In this document: positions 35,301-43,730 of the stretch, in pieces
How the letters are laid out: the number at the start of each line of letters is the position of its first letter
Position numbering within the stretch: the stretch's first letter is position 1
NCBI GenBank assembly: GCA_019058275.1
Contig: JAHLVW010000105.1
Coordinates: 1-50,351, forward strand
Direction of reading: 5' to 3'
Length of the DNA stretch: 50,351 bases
DNA from: Candidatus Heimdallarchaeota archaeon
GTDB lineage: Archaea; Asgardarchaeota; Heimdallarchaeia; JABLTI01
Translations under genes and position numbers: made by a program
Notes under the pieces: generated by a model
Told to the model about the DNA's origin: nothing
Seen by the model: the letters and a program-made list of their open reading frames with translations, nothing else
Database searches by the model: none

Positions 35301-35524
35301 CGATGAGAAAAGAAGCAAACCTAGAATATACACAAAATATCAAACTTTTTTACAAAGGTGATGAAGATATTAAAACAACCTTTGAAAAATGGAGTGACTA
35401 CATCAAAACTGAAACATTGACTGCAGCAATTAAAATAGGAACCTCAAAAGAGGGAATTTCTTCAGAATGGATAATTAACGATAAGAAAATTGTTCTAACA
35501 ATTATTCCAATAGATGAAAAATGA
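32339..35524 (+). CDS. ileS: Isoleucyl-tRNA synthetase
   Basis: A 1061-residue class I synthetase. The HIGH motif is PTANGLPHVGH (about 50-60); the editing (CP1) domain contains FLAWTTTPWTL and GTGIVHTAPAFGPDDY; KMSKHLGN lies near residue 598, followed by the anticodon-binding domain and the C-terminal extension typical of the archaeal/eukaryotic-type enzyme. CxxC pairs (CPRC, CSCG, CPKC) mark zinc sites. A GAGGT site precedes ATG 32339, and CTATAAAG near 32253 may be its TATA box. aEF-1beta follows 86 nt downstream in the same direction. Confidence 0.96.
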   Translation: MAIFKEVETFVQLPKIEKKILKFWEKEDVYYRFRDERKDLKKYIFLEGPPTANGLPHVGHVLTRCLKDLYIRYKMMNGFFVSPLIGGWDCHGLPVEIEVEKQLGLNSKPEILEFGVKEFNKMCRKSALKYINDWEEMTKRVGFWIDLDKAYITMEDYYIESVWWSLKQLYDKELLVKGYKVIPSCPRCEVTLSSHEYSQGLKETDDPSITVKFSVEGEPNTYFLAWTTTPWTLVSNVGLAVGSKIKYVKIKRENEIYYLAEDLVSAVFPDKDYEILEKMKGKDLEEMRYEQLIPYAKVSVKDKKNAFRVVTADFVNTEEGTGIVHTAPAFGPDDYELSLQKNLPFLQPVNTDGTFKEEITPWAGVFIKDADKDIMRTLRKENRFVTDKVEKHTSGFCWRCNTPTMYYAREAWLIRMSTLRENILATNEQINWVPEHLKHGRFGDFLDNIVDWALSRERFWGSPLPIWICSCGNTVCIGGIEELKTYMKKDLPKDFELHQPWIDEIAFYCPKCNKKMKREPFVIDCWYESGSAFFAQWHYPFDNKEEFENHFPIDFITEAIDQTRGWFYTLLAISTALFDKPAYLNCLTMGHVLDKKGVKMSKHLGNIVKPSSVYNKIGTDPMRWYFFSTPVWNPTRFSADVIKQARRIFFDTLWNVYSFFVTNINIDNINPLKIESKLEERSELDRWLISKLNSLIIIVSKNLDEFQSHKAAEAIKRFVVDYLSNWYVRRSRRRFWSSEIAKDKTDALSTLYETLVTLTKLLAPFIPFIAEDMYQNLVRKLLKGDEKNEKLSIHYESYPEKNIKAIDIHLEEAMDYAISIVEAGRAARSDADIKNRIPLQELIIVCPEPQQKMTEKFLVEIKEELNVKTVNFQTEFEEMVDYQFKPKFRLLGPTFKQEAPIIGKAIKNLAGEKANEAVMELKKNYKFKLETENGVFEIDEELLEVISSGKEGYADAAFSGGQVFIRTELTPELIQEGLVRDIIRRIQSMRKEANLEYTQNIKLFYKGDEDIKTTFEKWSDYIKTETLTAAIKIGTSKEGISSEWIINDKKIVLTIIPIDEK

Positions 35525-35610
35525 CTAATGCAAAGAATATTAAGCATTCACAATACGACCGCTATTAAGAAAAAACAAATATAACAGTATAAATTTGTTA
35601 AAAAAAAGAG

Positions 35611-35886
35611 ATGAAAAAATTGGCAAGAATTGTCGGTACTTATAAAATTTTACCAGAAGATCCATCTATTGAACCAGCAACAATTAAAGAACGAGTAGAA
35701 AAGGCTCTCCCAGAAGATATGAAAGTGACTGCAAGTGGAGAACGACCAATAGCTTTCGGTTTGAAAGCTCTCGTTGTTGACATCAATTTTGCTGAACAAG
35801 ATGGATTACAAGATGAACTTGAAGCAATCTTGGAAAAAATTGAAGGTGTTAGTGAAATAGAAGCCTTACAATTATTTAGATTATAA
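35611..35886 (+). CDS. ef1b: Elongation factor 1-beta (aEF1B)
   Basis: A 91-residue ferredoxin-like protein matching archaeal aEF-1beta: VGTYKILPEDP start, LPEDMKVTASGERPIAFGLKAL, then DGLQDELEAILEKIEGVSEIE and the terminal LQLFRL. It is the guanine nucleotide exchange factor of EF-1alpha, recharging it with GTP between elongation rounds. The length is the standard one. It probably shares a transcript with ileS. Confidence 0.93.
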   Translation: MKKLARIVGTYKILPEDPSIEPATIKERVEKALPEDMKVTASGERPIAFGLKALVVDINFAEQDGLQDELEAILEKIEGVSEIEALQLFRL

Positions 35887-35935
35887 TTTCGTTTAGATAG
35901 CTAGTAGATATACCTACTACTACTAAATCACCTTT

Positions 35936-36997
35936 TCATTCTTCTAGTAGGATTATAGAACCAATTGGGATTGTAATAAAAACATCTTCACCTTTTATGA
36001 ACATTTTTTGAACTTGTGAGCTAGGTTCTTGTACATCCATTTTTGTATCATTTAATTCAACTATTATATCGATATATGGACCACCAAAAGAGGATTTTAG
36101 AATTTTAGCTGGAAACTCATTTTGTACGTTCTTTTTTTCTTTTGAAATAAAAATATGCTCAGGAAATATTGCTATACTTTCTACTTTAAATTCTTTATTT
36201 ATTGGTGATGGCAGTTCTAAGACCCCAAAAGAGGTTTTTAAAAGAATCGTTTCTTTCTTTTGAGTTATTTCCCCAGATAAAATATTTGAAATGCCTAAGA
36301 AATCTGCTGTAAACTGCTTTTTAGGATGCAAGTAAAGGTGCTGTGGTGTTCCAGATTCAACAACTTGTCCATTGTTGAGTAGGATGATTCTATCGGAAAT
36401 CTCCATAGCTTCTTTTTGATCATGAGTCACATAGATTGTTGAAACTTTCACTTTTTGCTGAATTTCCCTAATAGCAACTCTAAGAGATTCCTTTAGAGTC
36501 ATATCTAAAGCGGAGAGTGGTTCATCTAATAATAGTAAATCAGGATTTGGAGATAATGCTCTAGCAAGAGCAACTCGAGATTTCTCACCTCCACTTAATT
36601 CCCTTGGATATCTCTTACCTTTACCTTGGAGTCCTACTAACTCTAACATTTCTTTTACACGTTCAATTTTCTTTTCCTTTCCCCATTTTCTGGTTTCCAA
36701 ACCAAAAGCAATATTCTCTATAACAGTTAGATGAGGAAATAATGCATATGATTGAAAAACAAAGCCTATATTTCTTTCTTCAGTAGGAACAGCTGAGACA
36801 TCATTTCCATTAAATAAAACCTCACCGGAATCTAATTCGATTAATCCAGCTATTAATCTAAGAATGGTTGTTTTTCCACTACCACTAGGACCTAGTAAAG
36901 TTATGAGCTCTCCATCTTGTAATTTAAAACTAATATCTGTAATTGCTATTGAATCTTCAAATGCTTTACTAATATTCTTCACTTCTATTGATGGCAT
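35936..36997 (-). CDS. ABC importer ATPase (FbpC/ThiQ/PotA class)
   Basis: A 353-residue ABC ATPase. Walker A GPSGSGKT is at residues 36-43, the Q-loop in FVFQSYALFPHL, signature LSGGE at 134-138, Walker B LLLLDEP at about 154-160, and the switch His in YVTHDQKEAM. The C-terminal 110 residues form a TOBE-type domain, as in importers of the iron(III)/thiamine/sulfate/polyamine class. The divergent neighbour encodes the permease, 170 bp away, so one control region probably serves both. No substrate-binding protein is adjacent, so the substrate stays open. Confidence 0.88.
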   Translation of the reverse strand: MPSIEVKNISKAFEDSIAITDISFKLQDGELITLLGPSGSGKTTILRLIAGLIELDSGEVLFNGNDVSAVPTEERNIGFVFQSYALFPHLTVIENIAFGLETRKWGKEKKIERVKEMLELVGLQGKGKRYPRELSGGEKSRVALARALSPNPDLLLLDEPLSALDMTLKESLRVAIREIQQKVKVSTIYVTHDQKEAMEISDRIILLNNGQVVESGTPQHLYLHPKKQFTADFLGISNILSGEITQKKETILLKTSFGVLELPSPINKEFKVESIAIFPEHIFISKEKKNVQNEFPAKILKSSFGGPYIDIIVELNDTKMDVQEPSSQVQKMFIKGEDVFITIPIGSIILLEE

Positions 36998-37167
36998 TAC
37001 TCAAACCTTTACTTCTTGCATTTTTTTGATTCTAGTAGTGTTACTAGATATATTCAGTATTAATAAACTAATATGGAAAGATTAGATTATTATTTATCTT
37101 ATATGTACCTTAAATTTATAATCCCTAAATATTATTGGATCATATCAATTACTCATGGTAATAGACA

Positions 37168-38820
37168 ATGGCGACTAAACAAATCGGAAAAAAGACTTTA
37201 ACTATTGTAGGTCTATTAACTCCGATTTTACTGATAGCATTATTTTTGCTATTTCCAGTTTTCTCAGTTCTTATTTCAAGTGTAGTTGATGATTCTGGTT
37301 TTACTTTTTCATATCTTGCAAGTGTCTTTGCAGACCCTTTCTATTACAAGCTCTTTGCATTTACACTATCTCAAGCAATTTTAAGTACAGCTATTTCTCT
37401 TCTCATTGGTATCCCTATTGGTTATTTATTTGGAAAGTATGAGTTCAAAGGTAGAAAATTCTTGTTAACGATTTTCACAGTACCTTTTGTTTTACCATCA
37501 GTTTTGGTTGGTATGGGATTTTTGGGTATTTTTGGTGAGCAGAATGCATTAGGTAGCCAACTATTCATAATTGTTTTAGCTCATGCCTTTTACAACATAC
37601 CACTAGTCGTCCATTATTTATCCGCATACTATCAGAACTTCGATAGAGAGATAATAGATGCAGCTAAAACATCTGGTAGTAAAGGTTTACATCTTTTTCT
37701 CAGAGTATATTTACCATTATTCTTACCACCAATTTTAACTGCTTCATTGCTAACATTTATTTTCTGTTTTCTGAGCTTTGGGATTATCATAATCATTGGT
37801 AACTTTAGAACATTGGAAACACAAATTTTTGCTGAGTTTAGAAGTGGTGAAACAAATATAGCAGCAGCTTTAGCAGTTTTGCAATTATTAGTTATACTTG
37901 CAATAATATTCGTTTACCTGTTTAACATTAGAAAACGAACACAAGAAGAAAAAACAATGACTACTAGTAGTAAACCAAGAGAGAAATTTCTCATCAAACA
38001 ATTTTTCTCTAAAAAAGCAAACCTATTAATAGCATTTGCTTTCATCTTTGGAATTGTTTTGGAAATTGCTCCGTTAATTAGCATACTTGTGAGATCCTTC
38101 TGGGATCCTCAAAATTCCATTTTTACGCTTAATAATTTTAAAACGATATTTTTACTTGAAACTAACAACTATGTTGGTGTTTCAATTCCAAGGACATTGT
38201 TAAATACATTACTTTTTGCGTTAGGAGCAACATTGCTTGCAACCTTTCTTGCAGTAATCACTGTTGCTGCTTTAGGAAGACAAAGATATCAGAAACGGAC
38301 AATATCCTATGAATTAATGACTTATATCCCAATTTCAATTTCTTCTCTTACGCTTTCATTAGGGATTTTACAAACTTTCATAAATTCAAGCTTTTTCAGC
38401 AATTACCCGTGGATATTTATCATTATAAGTCAAGGTTTGCTTGGATATCCATTTGTAACAAGAGCTCTTCTAAATGGTTTGAGTACTATTGATCCTGAAC
38501 TTATAGATTCTGCAAAAACCTTAGGAGCAAATTGGTTTTATAAACTTAAGAAAATCTATTTACCTCTATTATTACCAGCATTTGTTGCTGGTGTAGCATT
38601 TGCTTTTGGATTGAGCATTGGGGAGTTTACAACTGCAAATTTCTTTTACTTGAACAATAGCTCAATAGCAACATTGACTGTAGCTCTCTATCAATTACGA
38701 TCAGTAAGGCAATTTGGTCCATCAAATGCTGTTGGAGCACTACTTCTGATTATATCATATGCAGCGTTCTTTATTTTGGAAACCTTAGGTGCTCGAGAGA
38801 AAACTTCAACCAAAATTTAG
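37168..38820 (+). CDS. Fused two-domain ABC permease (FbpB/ThiP-like)
   Basis: A 550-residue permease with about 12 membrane helices in two homologous halves. Each half holds an EAA-type coupling loop: EIIDAAKTSGSKGLHLFLRV near 165 and ELIDSAKTLGANWFYKLKKI near 450. Fusion of both half-permeases in one chain is typical of iron(III) (FbpB) and thiamine (ThiP) importers. A linker of charged residues (KRTQEEKTMTTSSKPREK) joins the halves. The gene is divergent from the ATPase gene and ends 1 bp short of the convergent lipid kinase-like gene. Confidence 0.87.
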   Translation: MATKQIGKKTLTIVGLLTPILLIALFLLFPVFSVLISSVVDDSGFTFSYLASVFADPFYYKLFAFTLSQAILSTAISLLIGIPIGYLFGKYEFKGRKFLLTIFTVPFVLPSVLVGMGFLGIFGEQNALGSQLFIIVLAHAFYNIPLVVHYLSAYYQNFDREIIDAAKTSGSKGLHLFLRVYLPLFLPPILTASLLTFIFCFLSFGIIIIIGNFRTLETQIFAEFRSGETNIAAALAVLQLLVILAIIFVYLFNIRKRTQEEKTMTTSSKPREKFLIKQFFSKKANLLIAFAFIFGIVLEIAPLISILVRSFWDPQNSIFTLNNFKTIFLLETNNYVGVSIPRTLLNTLLFALGATLLATFLAVITVAALGRQRYQKRTISYELMTYIPISISSLTLSLGILQTFINSSFFSNYPWIFIIISQGLLGYPFVTRALLNGLSTIDPELIDSAKTLGANWFYKLKKIYLPLLLPAFVAGVAFAFGLSIGEFTTANFFYLNNSSIATLTVALYQLRSVRQFGPSNAVGALLLIISYAAFFILETLGAREKTSTKI

Positions 38821-38821
38821 T

Positions 38822-39811
38822 TTAACAAAAAGGTGATTGGCGTTTTAGAACTCTTTTCTTTGCTTTTGTTCTATCAACTTTTCGAAGGCCATATTTCCAA
38901 CCTTCAGGGATAATTATATTAACAGCATCTGGGATATACTGTATTTCCATTCTTTTTGATTTTCTTGAAGGTATTTCTCCTTCGCTTTCCCAGGTATGAG
39001 GTTCTTCACTCTCAACTACAACATGTTTTCCTCGTAGAACTTCAATATATTTACCAAATTTTCTATGATTAATATGTTTGCCATTAGTAGCTTTAAGAAT
39101 AACTCTCACAAGTTTCAAACCTTTCAAATCTCGTAAAATGAAAATTGCGAAATCACCTAAACGGGGATTATTCAAAGGAAGAATTTCAAAATCACTAATA
39201 ACATCTGTTAAGGAAACTGCTACTGCTGAGGCATTTACTTCTCTTACAATTTCATTGTCAATAGTTATTTTAGTTGGTATCGGAGAATATTCAAGTGCTA
39301 TTCTAATTGCAGCATAAGCATATCCAAGCTCACCATGAGCCCATTCAAAACGATCAAAAAGAGATTCAGAAGCTTTGCCAATTAATCCTCCATTGATCAT
39401 TTCAATGAAATACCTTTCAGAATCGCCTTTAGCAAACCCTACAGGGAATTTCTCAGAATATCCTTCACTAATTATTTCAAAAGCTCTATCAAAATCACGA
39501 GGGATTCCATGTGTTTTGTGTGAATCACAAGCGCTTCCACCTGCGACCAATCCAACTTTAACATCAGTTTTTGCAGCAACATTGATGAGCTCATTAAGAG
39601 TACCATCACCACCAACTGCAATGAGGGTTTTGTAACCATCTTCTAAAGCTTTTTTACTTATAGGTATGCCATCACCTATATTTCTGGTAAATTCATAGTG
39701 GAAATCACTGAAGATTCGTTTAGCTGAATTTAGAATTATATCTGTTTTTTTTCCTAAACGCTTATTGTCAGCATTTGGATTAATAATTAGAAATGGAGTA
39801 TTGTCTGCCAT
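38822..39811 (-). CDS. Diacylglycerol/lipid kinase-like protein
   Basis: A 329-residue member of the DAGK catalytic/YegS/BmrU superfamily, distantly related to NAD kinase. FLIINPNAD starts the domain and VGGDGTLNELIN (about 74-85) is the nucleotide loop. PVGFAKGDSERYFIEMINGGLIG and the YAYAAIRIALEYSP region match lipid kinases, and the C-terminal beta-sandwich has VVESEEPHTWESEGE. The C-terminus is basic. It probably phosphorylates a lipid hydroxyl in archaeal membrane metabolism; the substrate is unknown. It lies downstream of the ligase gene (about 114 nt gap). Confidence 0.82.
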   Translation of the reverse strand: MADNTPFLIINPNADNKRLGKKTDIILNSAKRIFSDFHYEFTRNIGDGIPISKKALEDGYKTLIAVGGDGTLNELINVAAKTDVKVGLVAGGSACDSHKTHGIPRDFDRAFEIISEGYSEKFPVGFAKGDSERYFIEMINGGLIGKASESLFDRFEWAHGELGYAYAAIRIALEYSPIPTKITIDNEIVREVNASAVAVSLTDVISDFEILPLNNPRLGDFAIFILRDLKGLKLVRVILKATNGKHINHRKFGKYIEVLRGKHVVVESEEPHTWESEGEIPSRKSKRMEIQYIPDAVNIIIPEGWKYGLRKVDRTKAKKRVLKRQSPFC

Positions 39812-39925
39812 TTGACTTAAATCTCCTGAGCAATGGGATTAATTTTTTGTTCGTTTAGTTATTTATAATTGTGTCGCTGTAGATTTCTTTTTGATTGCAA
39901 ATTAATGTTGCAAGTTCTATATTGA

Positions 39926-41263
39926 TTACAAATCAAAAGCCCGGTGAATTCGTATTAATTTATCTGAATTCGGATTGCGTTGCGGAGATTCAAATCTAAC
40001 TTCTACTGATGGTATTTGACAATTATAGGAAGAAAACACTTCTTCTATTTTCAAATGTATGTTCTTGAAAACCTTTTCTTCATCACAATCTTTTGTTTTC
40101 AAGAGAATACGAACTAAAACATTGTTGTAATCTTTCTGAATTGCTTGATATTCATCGATTTCCTCTGAACTAGAGATAATAGCTCTACGAATGTAATCAG
40201 GAAATATATACTGTAACTCCTCAGTACCATCTCGGTGAGCCCAAAATAAATCATCTGCTCTACCCATTATTTGCTCAATAACTCGAAAAGATGAACCACA
40301 TTTACATTTTTCAGGTGAAATCGTTATAATATCATTCAATTCAAAGCGAATGATTGGTTGTGATTTTTTATTGAGATCTGTCACAATCATTCTGAAGCAA
40401 GGTTTACCTGGTGGTGTTTGATTGCCATTCTGATCCAGGGTTTGTACATACATTAAATCTTCATTGATATGTAATGAGCCATGTTTACAAGTCATGGCGA
40501 TAGCTCCTTCACTACCTTGATAAATTTGATGAACCCTGGTATTGAATACTTGTTCAATCTCTTTTTTAATATCAGGATGAAGTACTTCTGCATAGGAAAC
40601 AAGTCGTTTAGGTCTAATATCTAATCGTCCTTCATTTACTTCTTTTACTAATATCTTCAACATAGACGGCGGAGCTGAAAGGATATTTGGTTGGAATTTT
40701 TGGAGTTTATTTCTAATCTTCTCGAGAGTAAAAAGTAAACTTATGTGAGTTAGCCTTTGACCAAATCTGTTAACTTGAAAAGCTGGTGTTGTTATTCGTA
40801 GAAGAAAAGCCCATTTTATTCTAAGAATCTTGGGAAAATTAAATCGCGCAAAAAGTGCTGCTGCTAAGTATTTTTCTTCAGCTGGACTCGTAATAACAAT
40901 ACCTTTACTACCACTAGTTCCTGAGGACATAGCAATATTATAACCACGAAATCTTTCTGAGTAGTTTTGCTCTTGCTCAATTCTGGTTGTAAAATCAATT
41001 AACTCCTTTTTTGTGAAGCTAACGGTATTATAATCAGTCAAATTACCCATCATAATTTTCTTATTAGTTAAGGGTAAATCCCAAACATTATTGAGATCAT
41101 GATCTTTGTAATGATTTTTGAAGAATGGAGCATTCGCAACTGCAAATTTTACAACTTCCTGTCCTTTTAATAATTGATATTTTTGCAGTTTTTCTTCAGA
41201 CATTCTCTTGAATCGTCTTTTACAACCCAAAAAGAATCGTATAAAAGAATCAGTTTCAGTCAT
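39926..41263 (-). CDS. PaaK/CapK-like adenylate-forming ligase
   Basis: A 445-residue protein of the phenylacetate-CoA ligase branch of adenylating enzymes. SSGTSGSKGIVITSP is the phosphate-binding P-loop, QIYQGSEGAIAMTC the aromatic/Glu motif, RFELNDIITISPEKCKCG the Asp of motif A7 with a zinc-like Cys pair, and IMGRADD the hinge. It should activate a carboxylic acid as adenylate, perhaps for CoA transfer, which fits its position 27 nt after the CoA operon. The acid is unknown. Start is ATG 41263 (TTG upstream at 41275). Confidence 0.78.
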   Translation of the reverse strand: MTETDSFIRFFLGCKRRFKRMSEEKLQKYQLLKGQEVVKFAVANAPFFKNHYKDHDLNNVWDLPLTNKKIMMGNLTDYNTVSFTKKELIDFTTRIEQEQNYSERFRGYNIAMSSGTSGSKGIVITSPAEEKYLAAALFARFNFPKILRIKWAFLLRITTPAFQVNRFGQRLTHISLLFTLEKIRNKLQKFQPNILSAPPSMLKILVKEVNEGRLDIRPKRLVSYAEVLHPDIKKEIEQVFNTRVHQIYQGSEGAIAMTCKHGSLHINEDLMYVQTLDQNGNQTPPGKPCFRMIVTDLNKKSQPIIRFELNDIITISPEKCKCGSSFRVIEQIMGRADDLFWAHRDGTEELQYIFPDYIRRAIISSSEEIDEYQAIQKDYNNVLVRILLKTKDCDEEKVFKNIHLKIEEVFSSYNCQIPSVEVRFESPQRNPNSDKLIRIHRAFDL

Positions 41264-41290
41264 TTTTCTCAACAAACTATTTTTCAGCTT

Positions 41291-42532
41291 TTAGCTTAAT
41301 AATTCATCAAGGATTTTTTTAGAAATTTGTCTTTTTAATTTGAGAGGAACTTCTATGCTTTTTTTGCTTTTCTGTACAATTATAACCTCATTTGTTTCAC
41401 TAGCAAACCCTTGCTCTGTTTTATCCAGATAATTAGCAACAACCATATCGATTTTATGTTCCATCAAACTTTTTTGAGCTCTTTTCTCAAGTTCATCTTT
41501 TGTAACATCAACTTCTGCTTTAAAACCAACAATACGAGCTTTTGGGAATTTCTCTTTAACATAATCAATAATTTTCGGAGTTTGTTTCAATTCCAATGAC
41601 AGTGTTTTCTGTTTTGAAGGAATTTTACCTTTTTGCTTTTCAGGTTGATAATCTCCAATTGCTGCTGCGGAGATAAAAATATCAATTGCTTTAATTTTAT
41701 TAATTGAATTAATAATATCTTGTGGAGTTTCAATATGAATGGTGTAGATGTCTGTTGATGGAACTTCTAAACTAGTTGGTCCTAATAAAAGAGTTACTTC
41801 AGCACCACGGCTTACAGCTTCTAAAGCAAGATTGATTCCCATTTTTCCTGTACTTGGGTTACTAATGAATCGAACTTCATCTAACCAAATTCTAGTTGGA
41901 CCGGCTGTTACGAGAACTTTTTTTTTTGCTAAATCATCTGGCGTAAGCATTCCTATAATTTCTTGGAGTATTTCTTCATTTTTAGCGATTTTTGCTTTTC
42001 CTTCTTCCTTTCTTGGACCTATAAATCTAACACCATTTTTCTTTAGCTTCTTAATGTTCTCAACAACCATCGGATTATCATACATTGTCGCATGCATAGC
42101 TGGGACAATAGCTATTGGTATACCTGTTCCAAAAGCTGTAGTAGCAAAAGTAGTTACAACAGTATCATCAATTCCATTAGCAATTTTACCAATTGTATTA
42201 GCGGTCGAGGGGGCAATTAAAAGTAGATCAGCTTTATCGGGATGTTTTCCACAGAGATGAACATGTTCGATTTGTCCGGTTAATTTTGTAATAACAGGAT
42301 TTCCAACTGCCCATTCAACTAAATCAGGTTGAATTAAATCCATTGCTGCAGCAGACATAGCAACATAAATCTCAGCACCATTCCTCATTAACAAACGGGC
42401 AAGATGAACGATTTCTAAAACTGCAACACTTCCAGTCATTCCAATGACTATTTTTTTACCAGCTAATAAATCAGATTTTATACCTGTTATTTCTAATTTT
42501 GATGAATGGTCAGATGGTCTAAATCTTGTCAT
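41291..42532 (-). CDS. coaBC: CoaBC phosphopantothenoylcysteine synthetase/decarboxylase
   Basis: A 413-residue bifunctional enzyme. The N-terminal CoaC flavoprotein part has GMTGSVAVLEIVHLARLL, the substrate clamp and FMN contacts LLIAPSTANTIGKIANG and PAMHATMYDNP. The C-terminal CoaB part has VTAGPTRIWLDEVRFISNPS and the Lys-rich IPSKQKTLSLELKQTPKII segment. It joins cysteine to 4'-phosphopantothenate and decarboxylates the product to 4'-phosphopantetheine. It is the last CoA gene of the operon, 3 nt after the decarboxylase stop. Confidence 0.93.
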   Translation of the reverse strand: MTRFRPSDHSSKLEITGIKSDLLAGKKIVIGMTGSVAVLEIVHLARLLMRNGAEIYVAMSAAAMDLIQPDLVEWAVGNPVITKLTGQIEHVHLCGKHPDKADLLLIAPSTANTIGKIANGIDDTVVTTFATTAFGTGIPIAIVPAMHATMYDNPMVVENIKKLKKNGVRFIGPRKEEGKAKIAKNEEILQEIIGMLTPDDLAKKKVLVTAGPTRIWLDEVRFISNPSTGKMGINLALEAVSRGAEVTLLLGPTSLEVPSTDIYTIHIETPQDIINSINKIKAIDIFISAAAIGDYQPEKQKGKIPSKQKTLSLELKQTPKIIDYVKEKFPKARIVGFKAEVDVTKDELEKRAQKSLMEHKIDMVVANYLDKTEQGFASETNEVIIVQKSKKSIEVPLKLKRQISKKILDELLS

Positions 42533-42535
42533 TAT

Positions 42536-43708
42536 TCAATCTCCTAGTAATAATATTTCAAGATCTTTTATGAAATTGTCAATCGTTTCTTTTGTTACAT
42601 GTGGCATAACTACAATTCTTATCCAGTTTGAGTATATAGATAGATGCCATCCTTTCTTTTCTAATTCCTTAACTAAATCGACATTTTGCATTTTTGTATT
42701 TGTAAATCCAACAATATTTATCGTTGGATCAAATACTAGCTCTATCTTCTGAGTAACCTTTAATTTTTGAACCAAGTATTGTGTTACTTCTAAAGATTCT
42801 CTAATACGTTCAAGAATATAAGATTCGCCCATTTTCTGGAGTAAAACCCAAGAAGCTACAACAGAAGTACCTGGTCGAGTTCCTGTTATTGTGAATTGTT
42901 TAGTTGATGAATCTGATAAATATGAAATATTTTTTGAAATGGTTTCAACTATTTCTTTTGAACGAAGTATGATAGAACCACCAGGAATTAAGCTCCCTAG
43001 AATTTTATGTGTATCCAAAGAAACACTCATTACACCTTCATTTTCAAAACCGAATGAAGGTGAATTATAACCTAATTTATCAAGATATGGAAAAATTGTC
43101 CCTCCATAAGCAGCATCTACATGTAGGAATAATTCATGATCAATAGCTAAATCACTTAATGCTTTGATATCATCACATATACCTATTCCAGTTGTACCTG
43201 CAATACCAACTATTCCAACTGTATTCTCATCAATTGATTGCTTTACTGCTTCAATGTCAACTTGATAATCTTCTGTTAATGAAACCCAATCAGAATTTAA
43301 GTTTAGAATGTCTGCAGCTTTTTCAAAAGAAACATGAGCTGATTTTGGGAAAATTATCTTGCCATTATTAATACCCTTGACTTTTCTGCTCCAATTGCGT
43401 GCAGCCCAACAACCTATTAAATTGGATTCACTACCACCTGATGTAATCGTTCCACTCCAATTAACTGGCGCATTAACTAACTTCGATAGATGATTAAGAA
43501 CTTCTTTTTCTAGTTGTACGGTTTGAGGAAATAATCCTGGATCTCCTAAATTTATTGCTGCATATTTAGATGCAATCTCTCTGGCAATATCTGGTGGCAG
43601 AGTACACATCGAGCTTAAAACTTGATTATATGATGCTTCCTCACCTAGTAGTACTCTAAGTTCTTTAAACAAATCAGCTATAGTTTGAACCTCTTTTAAG
43701 TAACTCAT
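42536..43708 (-). CDS. mfnA: MfnA-type aspartate 1-decarboxylase (PLP)
   Basis: A 390-residue group II PLP decarboxylase. LFLHVDAAYGG holds the PLP Asp, SVSLDTHKILGSLIPGG the Schiff-base Lys, and TSGGSESNLIGCWAARNW the phosphate-binding stretch. The archaeal family (MfnA/MJ0050) decarboxylates tyrosine or aspartate. Its place between panE and coaBC strongly suggests aspartate decarboxylation to beta-alanine for CoA. Start is ATG 43708 behind AGGTG; a longer N-terminal reading (43738) would overlap panE. Biochemically, tyrosine use cannot be excluded. Confidence 0.85.
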   Translation of the reverse strand: MSYLKEVQTIADLFKELRVLLGEEASYNQVLSSMCTLPPDIAREIASKYAAINLGDPGLFPQTVQLEKEVLNHLSKLVNAPVNWSGTITSGGSESNLIGCWAARNWSRKVKGINNGKIIFPKSAHVSFEKAADILNLNSDWVSLTEDYQVDIEAVKQSIDENTVGIVGIAGTTGIGICDDIKALSDLAIDHELFLHVDAAYGGTIFPYLDKLGYNSPSFGFENEGVMSVSLDTHKILGSLIPGGSIILRSKEIVETISKNISYLSDSSTKQFTITGTRPGTSVVASWVLLQKMGESYILERIRESLEVTQYLVQKLKVTQKIELVFDPTINIVGFTNTKMQNVDLVKELEKKGWHLSIYSNWIRIVVMPHVTKETIDNFIKDLEILLLGD

Positions 43709-43730
43709 TTTTCTTGCACCTAAATTAATT

